Origin: Hydractinia symbiolongicarpus
Taxonomy: Eukaryota > Cnidaria > Hydrozoa > Anthoathecata > Hydractiniidae
Direction of reading: 5' to 3'
Assembly (NCBI RefSeq): GCF_029227915.1
Contig: NC_079876.1
Location: 28,493,828-28,557,827, forward strand
Length of the DNA: 64,000 bases
The notes beneath the pieces were generated by a model. That model was given only the letters and a program-made list of their open reading frames with translations. It was not told where the DNA came from and ran no database searches. Below, in pieces: positions 9,795 to 20,607 of this stretch. Every line of letters starts with the position of its first letter. The stretch's first letter is position 1. The translations under genes and the position numbers were made by a program.

Positions 9795-10215
9795 TAAACT
9801 AGTCGATAAGGCCCGGGGAAAAATCCACTTAGGCAGAAGGACAATGGAAAAGTAGGTTGTTTTAGATTTTTTGATGACGTCAGCAGTGCAAATACAAAAT
9901 AAATAAATTGAGAAACTTGTTTTCATGTTGCCTCCATTGTGTAGAGCTTGAAGCGCTGATCAAGAAAATGTATATGATAATGCGCTCTTAATGAACGGTT
10001 AATAAGATATATGGGTTTAAAAATTTAGCTGACGTCAGCAACGTCCCCATAAAATACAAATTTTTTTTTAGAAATTTGTATATTTGTTGCCGTTATCATA
10101 TAGAGCTTGTTGAAACGGTGATCAAGAAAATGTATAGGATTATGTACTTTTGACAAACGGTTGCAGAGATATTGGGGTTTAAAGTTTTTTTGATGACGTC
10201 ATCAACCCGTTTTTC
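9795..10215 (-). repeat. Repeat C, copy 2 (inverted relative to copies 1 and 3)
   Basis: Reverse-complement counterpart of 5290-5795: TGACGTCAGC at 9883-9892, GCTGACGTCAGC at 10028-10039, TGACGTCATCA at 10194-10204, and three GATCAAGAAAATGTAT-type blocks. Its outer end faces right, as expected for one arm of an inverted pair. Confidence 0.65.
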
Positions 10216-11057
10216 ATGCTAACTGTAAAAAACAACACATTAGTCAAGGTAACAATTTAGATGGAACAAAAAAAACTTGACATTAGATAAGTAACAATAT
10301 TTTAACATATATCTACAATTACAATAAATTTTGTCAAAAATGATTGAGGATTTTCTGTTTTACAGTTAATGTTTAACTGGCAAAATATAAAGGATTAATC
10401 TTCTTAAATCTTATTTTGTTGAATTTGAAACTTCTGGTGCTGCTCCGTGTATTCTTCATTGAACGGCTTGAGCGTTAAATAAATTTTAAAGATTTTCTAG
10501 TGGGCATTGCTTAAGAAGGGGCGTTAATAAGAGGGCGCATTTATTTATTTTTATAAAATGTTATTTACATTCTCTCAATTTTTCCTATTTATAATAATTT
10601 TAACAAAATAGGAAAAAATCCATAACAAATGAGATTGTTTTTTTTAAATGAAGAAAATACAGTTATAGCTCTGCTTTTTAGTTATATGACTCGAAAAGAT
10701 AAAGCTGTGTTTCTGTCCACAAAGAAACAAAACAGCATAATTTTAGAGGCCCACAAAATCTGTTAACGGTTTTTTAAAATAACTGTTGTCCTATAAAAAA
10801 ATTATAATTTCTATTAACTACAAATATTAAATATAAAAACTGATTAAATAAATAAATAATTAAATAAATAAATAAATTAATAAATAAATAATTATTATTA
10901 TATTTCATCTTTTTATCTATTATATAGATATAAATATATATATATACAACAAACAAACAAAATATAATATTATAATCGGAGCAATACATTTCCAAATCTG
11001 GTAACAGTATTAACAAATGAATTGTTGCTTGAATGCTGGTATTAATACAGGTAGATA
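10216..11057. other. AT-rich interval with low-complexity tract
   Basis: No gene. An AAAT/TAAA-rich tract runs from about 10840 to 10960, with a TA-rich patch at 10924-10946. The minus-strand open frame 10774-11064 is a product of this low complexity. Confidence 0.5.
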
Positions 11058-11913
11058 TTACCAATTAATGGTAATGTATTTCCCCGATTTCACAGTGCCC
11101 AGAAAATGTAATATTCGTACATTTTTTTGTGTGTCTTTTATTTGTTTTTTTAAAATATTTTTTTTGATTTTTTTAAACGTTTTTTGGGGTACCCAATTGT
11201 ACCCCTCATAGTCTTGGCCACCGTTTTTCTTCCAGCATTTAAAAGCACGTTTTGTTTTAGACCCAGGGTGACTTTTCCTGTAAACCAGGAAGTTTTTGAA
11301 AGTAAAATCCGATTCTAAAATGCGAGGAAAACAATTACTTTTATTAATAATTGTAGTTATTAAATACACATCACTTTTTATAACATACTTACTGTCACCA
11401 CTGGGTCCATCCTTCTCACTCTTCTGGTTATCTTTGTTAGCTAATACTAAAATGTATAAATATGTAAATAAATTAAAAACCAAAAAATAAATATACATAA
11501 CTTAAAAAACAAAGATAAAAACACGACATAGAAACGGTGTTAATAATAATTAATTACCGTTCTCTTGTATACTGTTTTCTTTAGGCTCTGGTAAAATTAA
11601 AGAGGATAAAAATTAATGCATACAGTATTATGCATTGCTTTATAAAAAAAAAAATTATTTTTAAGAAACATAAAATGTTAATATTGGCGCTGTTTATTCA
11701 CGAAATTTTAGGGAAAATTGAAATAATAAATTGATACAAAAATTCTGTAAATTTTCACAAAAAAACCTTAAAATTAAAAAGTTATCTACATTAAAACCAA
11801 AAAGTATGTTTTCTATAAGAATTACGTGTCACCCAAACAAAATAATGTAAGAAGAAGATACCTTGAGAATTTAAAAGTAATCTTTCAATGTCCATCGTCT
11901 CATCTGAATCCAT
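11058..11913 (-). CDS. Small four-exon gene, function unknown
   Basis: Built by hand from splice signals. Exon 1 is 11862-11913 (ATG at 11913, donor GTATCT), exon 2 is 11558-11587 (donor GTAATT), exon 3 is 11393-11440 (donor GTAAGTATG) and exon 4 is 11058-11314 (acceptor CGCATTTTAG). Lengths 52, 30, 48 and 257 keep one open phase throughout and give 128 residues plus stop. The product starts MDSDETMDIERLLLNSQEP, has an acidic/polar linker, and a basic-aromatic part with FTFKNFLVYRKSHPG and KRAFKCWKKNGGQDYEGYNW. The tail after about residue 92 is lysine-rich and AT-driven, so the true 3' end could instead use a donor at GTACCC near 11192. No signal peptide, membrane segment or known domain is seen. 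Confidence 0.5.
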
Positions 11914-12266
11914 TATTATTATTAGTATTAGTAGTATTATTTATCTATGATACCTGTAAGTAGAAGTTAAGAATATAGAGTTTTTTCATAATAAACAAAA
12001 AGCAAAGCAATAGACATTTTGGTTAAAAATAAACATAAAGAATAAAACAAACTTAAATAGAAAAATATGAAGAAAAAATAGTAGCTAATAATGGGACCAA
12101 CAAAGAACGCACTTCTGGTTACGTAGGAATTTTTGACAAAAAGGTTAATTCTTTTATTTTTATAGTGACATGTTTTGTATGAAACAGTGGAAACTTTTAG
12201 ACTATTTTTTAGCTTGTAACTGACGGTTAAATCACTTTAACATGCCACTGCCCTGACTTTTAGTTT
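11914..12266. promoter_or_regulatory. Possible shared upstream region between divergent starts
   Basis: This interval separates the minus-strand start at 11913 from a plus-strand candidate first exon at 12331. No clear TATA box or CpG-rich core is visible, so promoter function is only inferred from the divergent layout. Confidence 0.2.
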
Positions 12267-12300
12267 GTGAATTATTTCTTTTAGTATAGAAATAATTCAC
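12267..12300. repeat. Perfect 13-bp inverted repeat with 8-nt loop
   Basis: GTGAATTATTTCT (12267-12279) is the reverse complement of AGAAATAATTCAC (12288-12300). It ends 30 bp before the candidate first exon at 12331. Confidence 0.8.
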
Positions 12301-12330
12301 GTAACGAAGCACGCCACGGGAAGGCAAGCC

Positions 12331-12364
12331 ATGGGACTTTGTGCTTCACCTAAAAAGAAAAAAC
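12331..12364 (+). CDS. Candidate first exon with N-myristoylation-like start
   Basis: ATG followed by GLCASPKKKK and then a strong donor GTAAGTATT at 12365. Met-Gly...Ser plus a Cys and a basic cluster is the usual pattern for a myristoylated, palmitoylated membrane-attached protein. No downstream exon was found before the Helitron at 12970, so the rest of the gene may lie beyond it or not exist. Confidence 0.25.
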
Positions 12365-12969
12365 GTAAGTATTAGAAAAGCATTAATAGATAATATACAT
12401 TAAGTATTATTAAAATATTTATAAAATATACTATAGATTTGCTCATATGTTGTCAACATTGTATCAGAAGAGTATAGGCTTCGTGTTTACAATGCATAAA
12501 AACGCCTAAAAATCACATTTTAAATCATTTAATAACTTAGAGAAGACAAAATTAATGAAAAGAGAAAATTAGGTAGAATTGATGGATTTTAAATATATCG
12601 ATAATAGAGGTGGAAATTGCAGGAGTATATATATATTTTTTTGGCAGATAACGAAAATATACCAAATACCATTTCTTTCAAAAAATTATATCGTAATTAA
12701 AGGAGCAACATATAGCCAAGTAAATGACACTTCAAAAGAATGTTTATACTGCATTGACATGTCATTGTAATTAAAAACCACTAATACATCTGTTCTCATG
12801 TCCCTGTACAGTAGGACTGACAGACGCACATATAGTGTACTATAGCACGACACACCTATAACGTCCACGTCAGCAAGGTTGTACATAACATGTGGACATA
12901 TAGACGATAGAAGTGTGCTGAAAAATGTAATATATACATGCTCTGATCCAAATGATAAGAAAAATATTC
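12365..12969. other. Interval between candidate exon and Helitron
   Basis: Holds no recognised gene. The 3' terminus of the Helitron should lie in this interval or near it, but no GC-rich hairpin followed by CTRR on the minus strand could be identified. Confidence 0.4.
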
Positions 12970-14354
12970 TCAATTCAGAATTTGACGGTAAACAATATTC
13001 GGAGTATAACATTTCCCATTAAAAAATCCTTGCTTTGATGAGGGAACAACACTTACTCTAACATCACCAAATGCTCTTGCTCTAGAAAAAGCAACATACA
13101 GCTGACCATGAGAAAAACATGGCCTGCGCAACAATATACCAACCTTTTCAAAAGTTTGACCTTGTGCCTTGTTTATTGTCATAGCATAAGAGTGCCTTAG
13201 TGGAAGCTGTCTACGACGCAAAACAAAAGGCATACCTGTATCCGAAGGTGCAAGTTGCAGCCTTGGAATAAGTACTCGATCACCAATAGCATTCCCAGTA
13301 AGTACTTCAGCATCGACACAGTTGTCGTGAAGACGTCTTACAATTAGGCGAGTGCCATTACATAAACCTTTATTTATGTTTATGTTTCTTAATAACATAA
13401 CAATAGCACCAGATTTTAATTTAAGACAATGAGGAGGCATACCTGAGGGTGTGATACTATTTAAAAATTCCACCGGATATCGATTCCGTTCCTCCTCATC
13501 ATCACAAACAACATCATCTGCACTGAAATAATTTTTTTCTTCATCCGGCAATAACGCCAACACCTGATCATTAATGAGAAGTGAATCATCATTTGTAGGT
13601 GTTAGTATTACAGATGATACCATATTTTCTGGGTGAAAATCCCTAAACAAAATATCAACAATACATTGATTTTGTTGTAACACACAATTGGGTGGCACCT
13701 CAATTGCACCTTGGAATGGTGGTTGTTCCCGAACAGGTAAAACACCTTTCCCAAGTTGCAGAAGCCATGCAGCAAATTCTTGTTCTCCTGGCCTCGTTCT
13801 CATGTTGCGAGTTAATCTAAATTCTGTTACCAAATGCCATAGTGGAGAACTTTTTAAGCACATGTCAACAATCTCAGTTGGTTTTCCTTTTCTGACAACA
13901 GGCAATAACTGTGAAAAATCACCACCTAAAAGAACAACTTTACCTCCAAATGGAAGTTCGCTATTGCAAATGTCTTTAAGAAGACGATCTATTACATGAA
14001 AAGCATGCTTAGGAATCATGGAAGATTCATCGGGTAAAAAGAGATTTTTTTGTCGTAGCTCTGCAGTATAAGTAGACACTGGAGTTATGCTGCATGTACT
14101 GTTTTCTAAAATAGGAACTGGTAACCGAAACAGTTTATGTATGGTGGTACCCTTTTTAAAAGAGTTGCTGCTATACCAGTAAATGCAGCAGTTCCAACTT
14201 GAAAACCTCTACCTAAAAGTTCAGAAATAAGGTAATTATAAGTAAAGGTTTTACCACTGCCAACAGCACCTTCTAAATAAAACAATCGGTTATTTTGGAC
14301 CGTATTGTTAGCAACATTTACAACCGCTTCTATAACTGCATCAGCAAGTGCTGT
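12970..14354 (-). pseudogene. Helitron PIF1-type helicase segment
   Basis: Walker A (GAVGSGKT, near 14245-14270) precedes a frameshift near 14150. After it come a DE-S Walker B variant (LPDESSM), GGDFSQLLPVV, LTRNMR, and the C-terminal helicase motifs TINKAQGQTFEKVGI and LYVAFSRAR. The stop is at 12970. The helicase unwinds DNA during rolling-circle transposition. All motifs of the SF1B family are visible apart from the frameshift. Confidence 0.87.
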
Positions 14355-14890
14355 CTATTCTTCAGTAAGTTGAGCCCTTAGTTGAGAAGCTCTTTCAGCC
14401 TCCATAGCTATGTCAATGTTTTCAGCTGGAGGTATTTCATCTAAACTTGGAAGATTAAAATCAGTAAGAGATTTACCAAATTGTCTCAGTACAGAATGAA
14501 TATCTTGAAGCACCCTGTACTCAGCTTGATTCTCGTTCATTTGGCGAAGATAATTTTCACACATAGAACCCTTGTACCTTGTCCACAAAGTAAAAGGATC
14601 AAAAGGTTCACAGTGGATAAGTATTATTGCAAACGATTGTCTTAATTGCCGAGGCATCTGAAAGTTGACAGCCTCCTGCAAAGTATTGTTCCATTCGGTA
14701 TCATCTTGCAGGAGTCCACGCAATAAACAGGTTTCACGAAATGTCTCAGCGACATTACCATCCACAGTTCTTAAATCTTCATAAGATGTTGCACCACGCG
14801 TATGCAATAATAGCATACGTAAATAAAAAAGCTCACCTGCGCGAGGACTCACACTATACATTCTAGAGACAATTTTAAGGTTAGTTTCGT
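14355..14890 (-). pseudogene. Helitron Rep-helicase linker segment
   Basis: After the frameshift the text continues as MYSVSPRAGELFYLRMLLLH, typical of the region between Rep and helicase in Helitrons, followed by GATSYEDLRTVDG and a coiled acidic tail. It ends at a TAG at 14355-14357 in place of a sense codon. The downstream frame is the same. Confidence 0.83.
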
Positions 14891-16134
14891 CTTGGTGTCC
14901 AAACTTTCCTGTTGTTATTGAAAACGAAATGAAGAGGAATGTCTGGATACAAATATTGGCGAGCATTGTGATTCTCTCCATTTAGCACAAACCAAGCTGT
15001 TAATTTAGTGGCCTGATTTTCAGCTCTGTTCACAAATTCTTCAACCTGGTCTGGCTGAAAATAAACAGTATAATTATTAGGCAAGTGCACTGGCAGTCTA
15101 TGGACAACATGAGATTGCTGATGCATTTTAAATTCAAAAAGACGCCATACTGCTTCTGGCGCACTGACATACCTAGCGTCTAAAAACGTCTGTACCTCAT
15201 TGTGATCAATACGTTCATTGATCTCAATGTTGGCACAATCATGACCTTTATAAATATATTTATAAAGGTATTTCACAGATTTAACAGACATGCAAGCCTC
15301 TAAGTTTATATGTGCATTGTATTTCTTGGAGAGCCATGGATTGTAGGGAACAACCCATCGATTATCTACATCAACATTATTGACATTGATATGTATTCCA
15401 TTATTACGACGTCTATACAATGGATATCCATCAACGTCAGCAACAGTAGACACTAAAAATTTTTTTGGAAAGTTTTTTGTGCAAACACCATCCTCCATAC
15501 ACCTGGAATTAGGATTCAGATAGCCACATGGTCCATGAATCATACACGACCGAATAATTTCAAACAGCTCAGGTTGTTCCTGTTGATTAGGAATTTCGGC
15601 TGAAATAACACTGTCTATGTCATCTGCATCCCGAAGTTTATCATTGGGGTCTAAATAAAGTAACAAATGACAATGAGGTAAATCCCTTTTTTGAAATTCT
15701 ATAACATAAACATGTGATACAGTTTTACCTAAAACACCCCTTTCAGTAACATCTTTTAGGAGTTCATTTAGTTTCAATTTAAAAACTCGAGAAACTAAAT
15801 CAGGTCGATCATGTGCATGTTGGCCTGCAAACAAATTTTCTGTAATCTCGCACCGTTTTGGATTGCAGGTTAAAGTCAGAAAAAAATCTGGTTTTCCAAA
15901 TTTACCAATGACAGTCATAGCATCTTGATAATTTTGAGCCATGGCACGTGGACTTCCTTGAAAACTTGAAGGAAGAACAACAATACGTCCTGGTTGAACA
16001 CCTCGCTCTTCAGCTCGTGCATTCAAGTGGTCAGCTAAACCTTCATAACTGTCAACACGCAAGTTTGTTTGATTCGCACGTATGTAGTTTAAGTTGTTAC
16101 CCTCAACTTTAACATAAGAATCGACACAATACTG
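14881..16134 (-). pseudogene. Helitron Rep (HUH nuclease) segment
   Basis: Reads through from the stop at 16135 in the same frame. Rep motif 1 is DFFLTLTCNPKRCEI near 15850-15895. The HUH motif is LPHCHLLLYL near 15650-15690, and the catalytic region with two tyrosines is KYLYKYIYKGHDC near 15235-15275. HUH Rep nicks single-stranded DNA through a tyrosine. The segment ends in a frameshift near 14890. ATG at 16062 is an internal methionine, not a natural start. Confidence 0.87.
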
Positions 16135-17496
16135 TTAAAATAATTTCTTACCATAATGAATAGGGCTAAAATTTTCCCGAACAGCTACACGGTAAGTATA
16201 ATACTGCAACATTGTAGTAGTATTTCGAGTACAGGTTGCACGCTCTGCAACATGGGGTATCCCATAATACCAACCTGGTTCACCCCTTGGAAAAAATAGA
16301 GGATAAACCATTGGCTCTAAATTTGCAGATAATGTAGAAATATTTTGCAAATTGCCTCCACGTGGGTAGGTAATAATATCCCTGTTTCCAGGAGGAGCTC
16401 CATCTTGGCCTACAAAAATTGCGGCTGCTTCGTCATGATGTGGCAAGTTGTATCGCCTTCGATCACTGCCAACTCTCATGCACATGCGTACTTCTGATGG
16501 GACACGGTTTTCAGCTGCTGCCTGAGCTATTTCATCAGCTTCCACTTCAGCCATGTATCTGTATGCAGCTGCAAAAGGGCTAACACTGTTCATTACATCT
16601 TGAACAGTTTGCATCACGTCTTCTCTACAGCCATTATTTTCAGGACGTGCCATTCTTTCATTGAGTGCTCTACCTCCTTCATAAATATAAAGTTGGTTAA
16701 AAACAGAAGTTTGGCCCTCAGGAGGGTGAAGATCCCCAACACGATGCCATATTTGACCGCAAATACGAAAGCATGGTGGTCCGCGGCCAGGAGGAGGCCG
16801 AAGATTTGCTCCAAATGAAGCAAACGAAACTGCACTATTATACTTACGTATATTGGCTTGAAAGTTCCTTGCCTGACCAGTATCACTATTTGTTAACAGT
16901 TGCTTTAGCCGCTCAGGGTAAGGAGACAAATTATCAAGCGCGACTTTGCCGTTATGACAGCATTTGAAACACTCTTCATTTTCAAACTTAACAGCTTGAC
17001 AATACTCACAATTTTTATCCATAGGACCTAAATAATAAACATTAGGTAAAACATGTTGACGTGCAACATTATAATATTGGGCACTTCTGCGAACACGAAG
17101 AGCAGCATGTCTTTGGACATGAACGTGCCTTCTATTTATAACCTGCTGAGCGGATTCTGCATTACGCCTAGCAGTTTGTCTAACAGTGTCATTATGCCGT
17201 CTAGTATTGGCCTGATCAGTCGATTCCAATCGACGTAAAGATGCGACACATTGAGCATGTTGCCTACGTCTAGCTAAAGCAACATCCTCATTATCAGATA
17301 AACGTGGCACTACATTTCTCTGTATTTCCTGTGGAAATTCAAAATTTTGGGATATATGTGATTGTTGCCTCAAAATAGCACCTACCAATCCTTGATTATT
17401 GTCACGTTGTTGCAATACAAACCTACCCAAATTATTAAACAGCCTAAAACCACGAACAGTATTACTGCTGTCATTAATTCCAGACTCATTAGACAT
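16135..17496 (-). pseudogene. Helitron N-terminal segment (Helitron_like_N)
   Basis: 453 codons from ATG at 17496 to a premature TAA at 16135. An arginine/histidine-rich leader with RR.H...R repeats (about residues 70-150) is followed by a CEYCQAVKFENEECFKCC cluster typical of the zinc-binding part that precedes Helitron_like_N. Then come PPPGRGPPCFRICGQIWHRVG and FNQLYIYEGGRALNERM. The reading frame continues unchanged past the stop into the Rep segment, so the stop is a point nonsense mutation. Confidence 0.85.
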
Positions 17497-18311
17497 TATA
17501 TCCTAATTAAACTGAATAAAACAAATTAGGTACCACAGTTCCTAAAATGAGAAAAAATAAGATATAAATATATACATAGCTAGGGACTTAAGGTTGACTG
17601 TTCTATTTTAAAAATTGATACCACTATTTTAAATTTAAAAAAATCCTCTTATTTGTAGAACAACAGTTTTGAAATGCTATCTATATATAATTACGAAATA
17701 AAGAATTTCTTACTCACAGTTTCAACTACTGCTATAGATTTTGATAAACTTTTTTCTCTCTTTTTTTGTGCAGTATCTAGCTAAAACATAATAAAAAGAA
17801 AACACTCTTTTAACTTATAGCTAGTTATCTTTTATAATATAACTAATAACGGCTAGCTAGCAGGGTTCTCTGAATAAAAGTAGTAGTAGTAGTAGTGCAG
17901 TAGCTGAAAGCTTAAACTCTCTCAATAAAGGCTATAAAAAAGGGAAGGGATACTTCAGTTAAAGCAGTCTAGTGACAGGCAAATAGATAAGGATGTCGGT
18001 GAGTATTGATGTTTAGAAGCTATTTTCTGTATAATCTTTACTCCAAGGTATAACATAATTTGCTTGAACAACTACAAAATTGATTGTTCTCACATCTTTG
18101 TACAGCATTTTAAATAATTAAACACGCATATTAGTTACGCACTTGAAGATACTGTAATTTATGCAAAATTTGTAAACAAATAGGCTACCTTTGTTGTTGT
18201 CTTATATATATAAACAAAACGGAAAACATAAGAAATATTTCCCTTTTCTTTGCACGAAGTTTATTTAACGAACTACTTTGATTTATGCAGAAACTTCTTA
18301 TTATGGTAAAA
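17497..18311. other. Upstream flank of the Helitron with a possible plus-strand promoter
   Basis: A TAG/AGT microsatellite lies at 17878-17896. A CTATAAAAAAGG box at 17931-17942 precedes an ATGTCG at 17993-17998 followed directly by a donor-like GTGAGTATT, which together could be a promoter and a tiny first exon. No following exon is identified. The NUDT18-like frame also begins ATGTCGGA, but no link is shown. Confidence 0.25.
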
Positions 18312-18496
18312 AGTAAGACTTAGGAATATACATCACTTGATAGCTATGTTCAGTAGTAACCTATTAGCTGAATTGATTTTCTGCATTTTCTAAAAAAACT
18401 TTCAGTAAGACTTTAGGAATATACATCACTTGATAGCTATGTTCAGTAGTAACCTATTAGCTGAATTGATTTTCTGCATTTTTTAAAAATACTTTC
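18312..18496. repeat. Tandem duplication, about 92-bp unit, two copies
   Basis: 18312-18403 and 18404-18496 are almost identical (GACTTAGGAATATACATCAC... ...TTTTCTGCATTTT). They differ by one extra T and a few changes in the final A-rich run. Confidence 0.85.
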
Positions 18497-19227
18497 AACA
18501 GCTTTATATTTAAAAACAAAAACTTTACCTGTAAATTCCTCCTTCTCACTTAACATAAAATGTTTATGTGTTTTTTATCTTTATCTTTAAACTTTACTAA
18601 CTTTTCTTCGCTTTTTTAACTTCGCCTTTTGTCGCGAGAACTTTAAAAACAGTTTTCTGTTTGTTTGTTTTTACACCAAGGGAACTTTCTATTCGAATGC
18701 CGTCTCGTTCGAAAGTACGAATTTGAGCGAATTATATTGCTTATTTTCTATCACGTGGTTTGTGACGATTGCGAGACAAATGTAAACAAAACAAAAAAAA
18801 CTCGGCAAACTCGCGCACTCGGTTGTTAAAAAACATCGTATTTGCAAAAGTCACAGACAGAAGCTCCGTATTATTATAAGAGATAAAGCAACAAGCTAGT
18901 ACGTAGCAACGTAAACCGCAAACTCCAACTGGGCATTCACAATGCCCAGTTGAAAAAAACTACTGGCCTGGCATCTTTACCATAAGATTTTTTATTGATG
19001 CCTTGACAAAAATGTCTTTCTCTGAATGCTTCAGGGATTTTACCGATACTATTGTTCAGCTGGTAAGCATTGTATAAATATTTTGCTGTTGCCCTATACT
19101 TCCCTATTGTTTCTTGGAAGTCACTTTTGGGTGCAAGCCTTCACTGGGGACCCATGTAGCTGTTATTAAAAGGGCTAACACTAGTGGCAGACTCTTAATT
19201 TCTGAGCTAATGATGGATAAAACTAAA
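18497..19227. other. Interval with a strong hairpin, no gene
   Basis: Contains a perfect 12-bp inverted repeat with a 3-nt loop at 18926-18952 (CAACTGGGCATT / AATGCCCAGTTG), followed by a run of A. It does not match the histone mRNA 3' stem-loop. No coding region recognised. Confidence 0.5.
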
Positions 19228-19326
19228 TCAGTTAACCCTCATTTGTAGTTCGTGGTAAGAGCCAATTGAGGATAGACCACACTCAGCAAGCCAAGTTAAA
19301 CATTCGTCTTTCTTTTTAAGTGACAT
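19228..19326 (-). pseudogene. SAP-like N-terminal fragment
   Basis: ATG at 19326 opens a 32-codon frame, MSLKKKDECLTWLAECGLSS followed by IGSYHELQMRVN and a stop. The W-L...GL...G....L..R pattern fits a SAP-type DNA-binding helix pair often found at the start of mobile-element-linked proteins in cnidarians. It is too short to be functional alone. Confidence 0.3.
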
Positions 19327-19552
19327 TTTTGTATTTATCAATACAGTAAAATATGTACAAAACATTTGTTCTCCTATTGAGTCCTGAAAAAAAAATAATA
19401 ATCTAAAAGTTTTGATAACGAAATGTGTGGGGGAAAAATGATAAAAACAATTAAAAGCATCATTAATAACTTCCTTCTTTATCATCTTGCGAGTAGAGAT
19501 GGAGGAAGCGTTAGTAGTATTGAATATACTATGTGTCAAAATATTTTAAAAA

Positions 19553-19783
19553 TTAAGCAAAATTCTCAGACCCTCTCATATAAGTAAGTAATTCGTTAAA
19601 ATATTTGGCACCATGGAAGAAGAAACTTTTCTTGGAAATTTCCAATTTCACTCTAGGTAGACGTATGAGTGTGTTTTTATTTCTATTGTTGTTTGACATA
19701 GTATCAAAATAATTCTTAAAATGTTCACACACGTCTCCAGTAATACATTTAAACACATGTTGACAAATACGTTTTCGCATCAC
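19553..19783 (-). pseudogene. C-terminal remnant of a jockey/CR1-like LINE reverse transcriptase
   Basis: The frame contains ITGDVCEHFKNYF, NNNRNKNTLIRLPRVKLEI and KKSFFFHGAKYFNELL. This matches the end of LINE ORF2 proteins (RN...LP.v+.E..KKSF.f.GAK.FN.LP). The same domain is seen in the LINE at 47003-48022 and in the remnant at 59251-59499. No RT catalytic part is nearby. Confidence 0.6.
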
Positions 19784-20607
19784 ATGAGCAATCTGTAAAC
19801 TTTTCTGAATATATTGTTAATCTAAAATATATTCGGCTTCCTCGTTTCCAAACCTTATCATGGGGCATTTTAAAGAGCTCTGAGGAGGAAAGTAATCATG
19901 TCAGTACAGTAATTTTCCGTGGCTTGTTTTTTTTACCTTAATGAAGCTCTTTCAAGGAAACCATAGGAAACCAATTGTACTTTATTGTTCTTTTTTGCAG
20001 ATATGTTAATAGAACATAAGTTTCGTTTCAAGTTCAACCCTGTTAAAAAGCCAAACATTGTTGAGAAAAAAATATGCCGAGTTTCGTTTCGGTGACTTAC
20101 CGTTGCTGACGGTGTTGATTGATCCTCTACGACTAAGAAACTCTTGATTGGCGTAATTAAAAGTATTGTATTTGCTTAGTGTATGTTTTTCTATGTTTGT
20201 TTGTTTGTTTATTTATTATTTAGCTATTAAGTTAGTTATTTATGTTTATCGTTTCCGCATTTGCTTGTTAGTGATCATTTTTTAGGCTTATGTTCGCTTA
20301 CAGAGAATAACAAAGGATTTTTGGATAGTAAATTGTAAATGGGGAATTTAAGGGCGAATTACCCGCGAAATATGTTCTTGATTTCCACGAGAAACAAAAA
20401 ACATATTCATCACTCATTTCTAAGAATAAACTATAAATATTGCGTACTGATTTGTTAAAAGTTCACAGTAAAATATTTCGTCTTAATGTATATAATCTCC
20501 CTTCAAAGCAACATGATGTATGCGAATTCGAAATGCGACACCATATTTTATTATTATTACTATCACTGTTGTTATTATTACTTTATAGAAAAGTATAAAA
20601 CTGTGAA
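19784..20607. other. Upstream region of the NUDT18-like gene
   Basis: No gene seen. A pyrimidine-rich tract ending TTTATAG at 20588 lies 20 bp before the NUDT18-like ATG and could be a 3' splice site for a 5'-UTR exon. A TTGTTTGTTTGTTTATTTATT run lies near 20196-20220. Confidence 0.35.

Larger units (their letters stand above)
12970..17496 (-). mobile_element. Helitron (Rep/helicase rolling-circle transposon), coding part
   Basis: Helitrons move by a Rep-type HUH nuclease fused to a PIF1-family helicase. The minus-strand coding region covers an N-terminal cysteine-containing part, the Helitron-like N domain, Rep and helicase in the normal order over about 4.5 kb. Four lesions are seen: a TAA stop at 16135-16137, a frameshift near 14890, a TAG stop at 14355-14357 and a frameshift near 14150. 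Each lesion is a single-base change or a shift within otherwise readable protein, so the copy is young but inactive. The exact element ends (5'-TC and CTRR-3') could not be set. Confidence 0.88.

Noticed and set aside
11296-11490. Plus-strand ORF of 64 codons
   Set aside because: It is the shadow of exons 3 and 4 of the minus-strand small gene and has no motif.
12780-12969. Helitron 3' terminus
   Set aside because: TATAGTGTACTATA near 12832 is palindromic but AT-rich and is not followed by CTRR at the usual distance on the minus strand.
13688-13999. Plus-strand ORF of 103 codons
   Set aside because: Antisense shadow of the Helitron helicase.
18926-18952. Histone mRNA 3' stem-loop
   Set aside because: Stem and loop sequences do not match the conserved histone element, and no histone gene is near.
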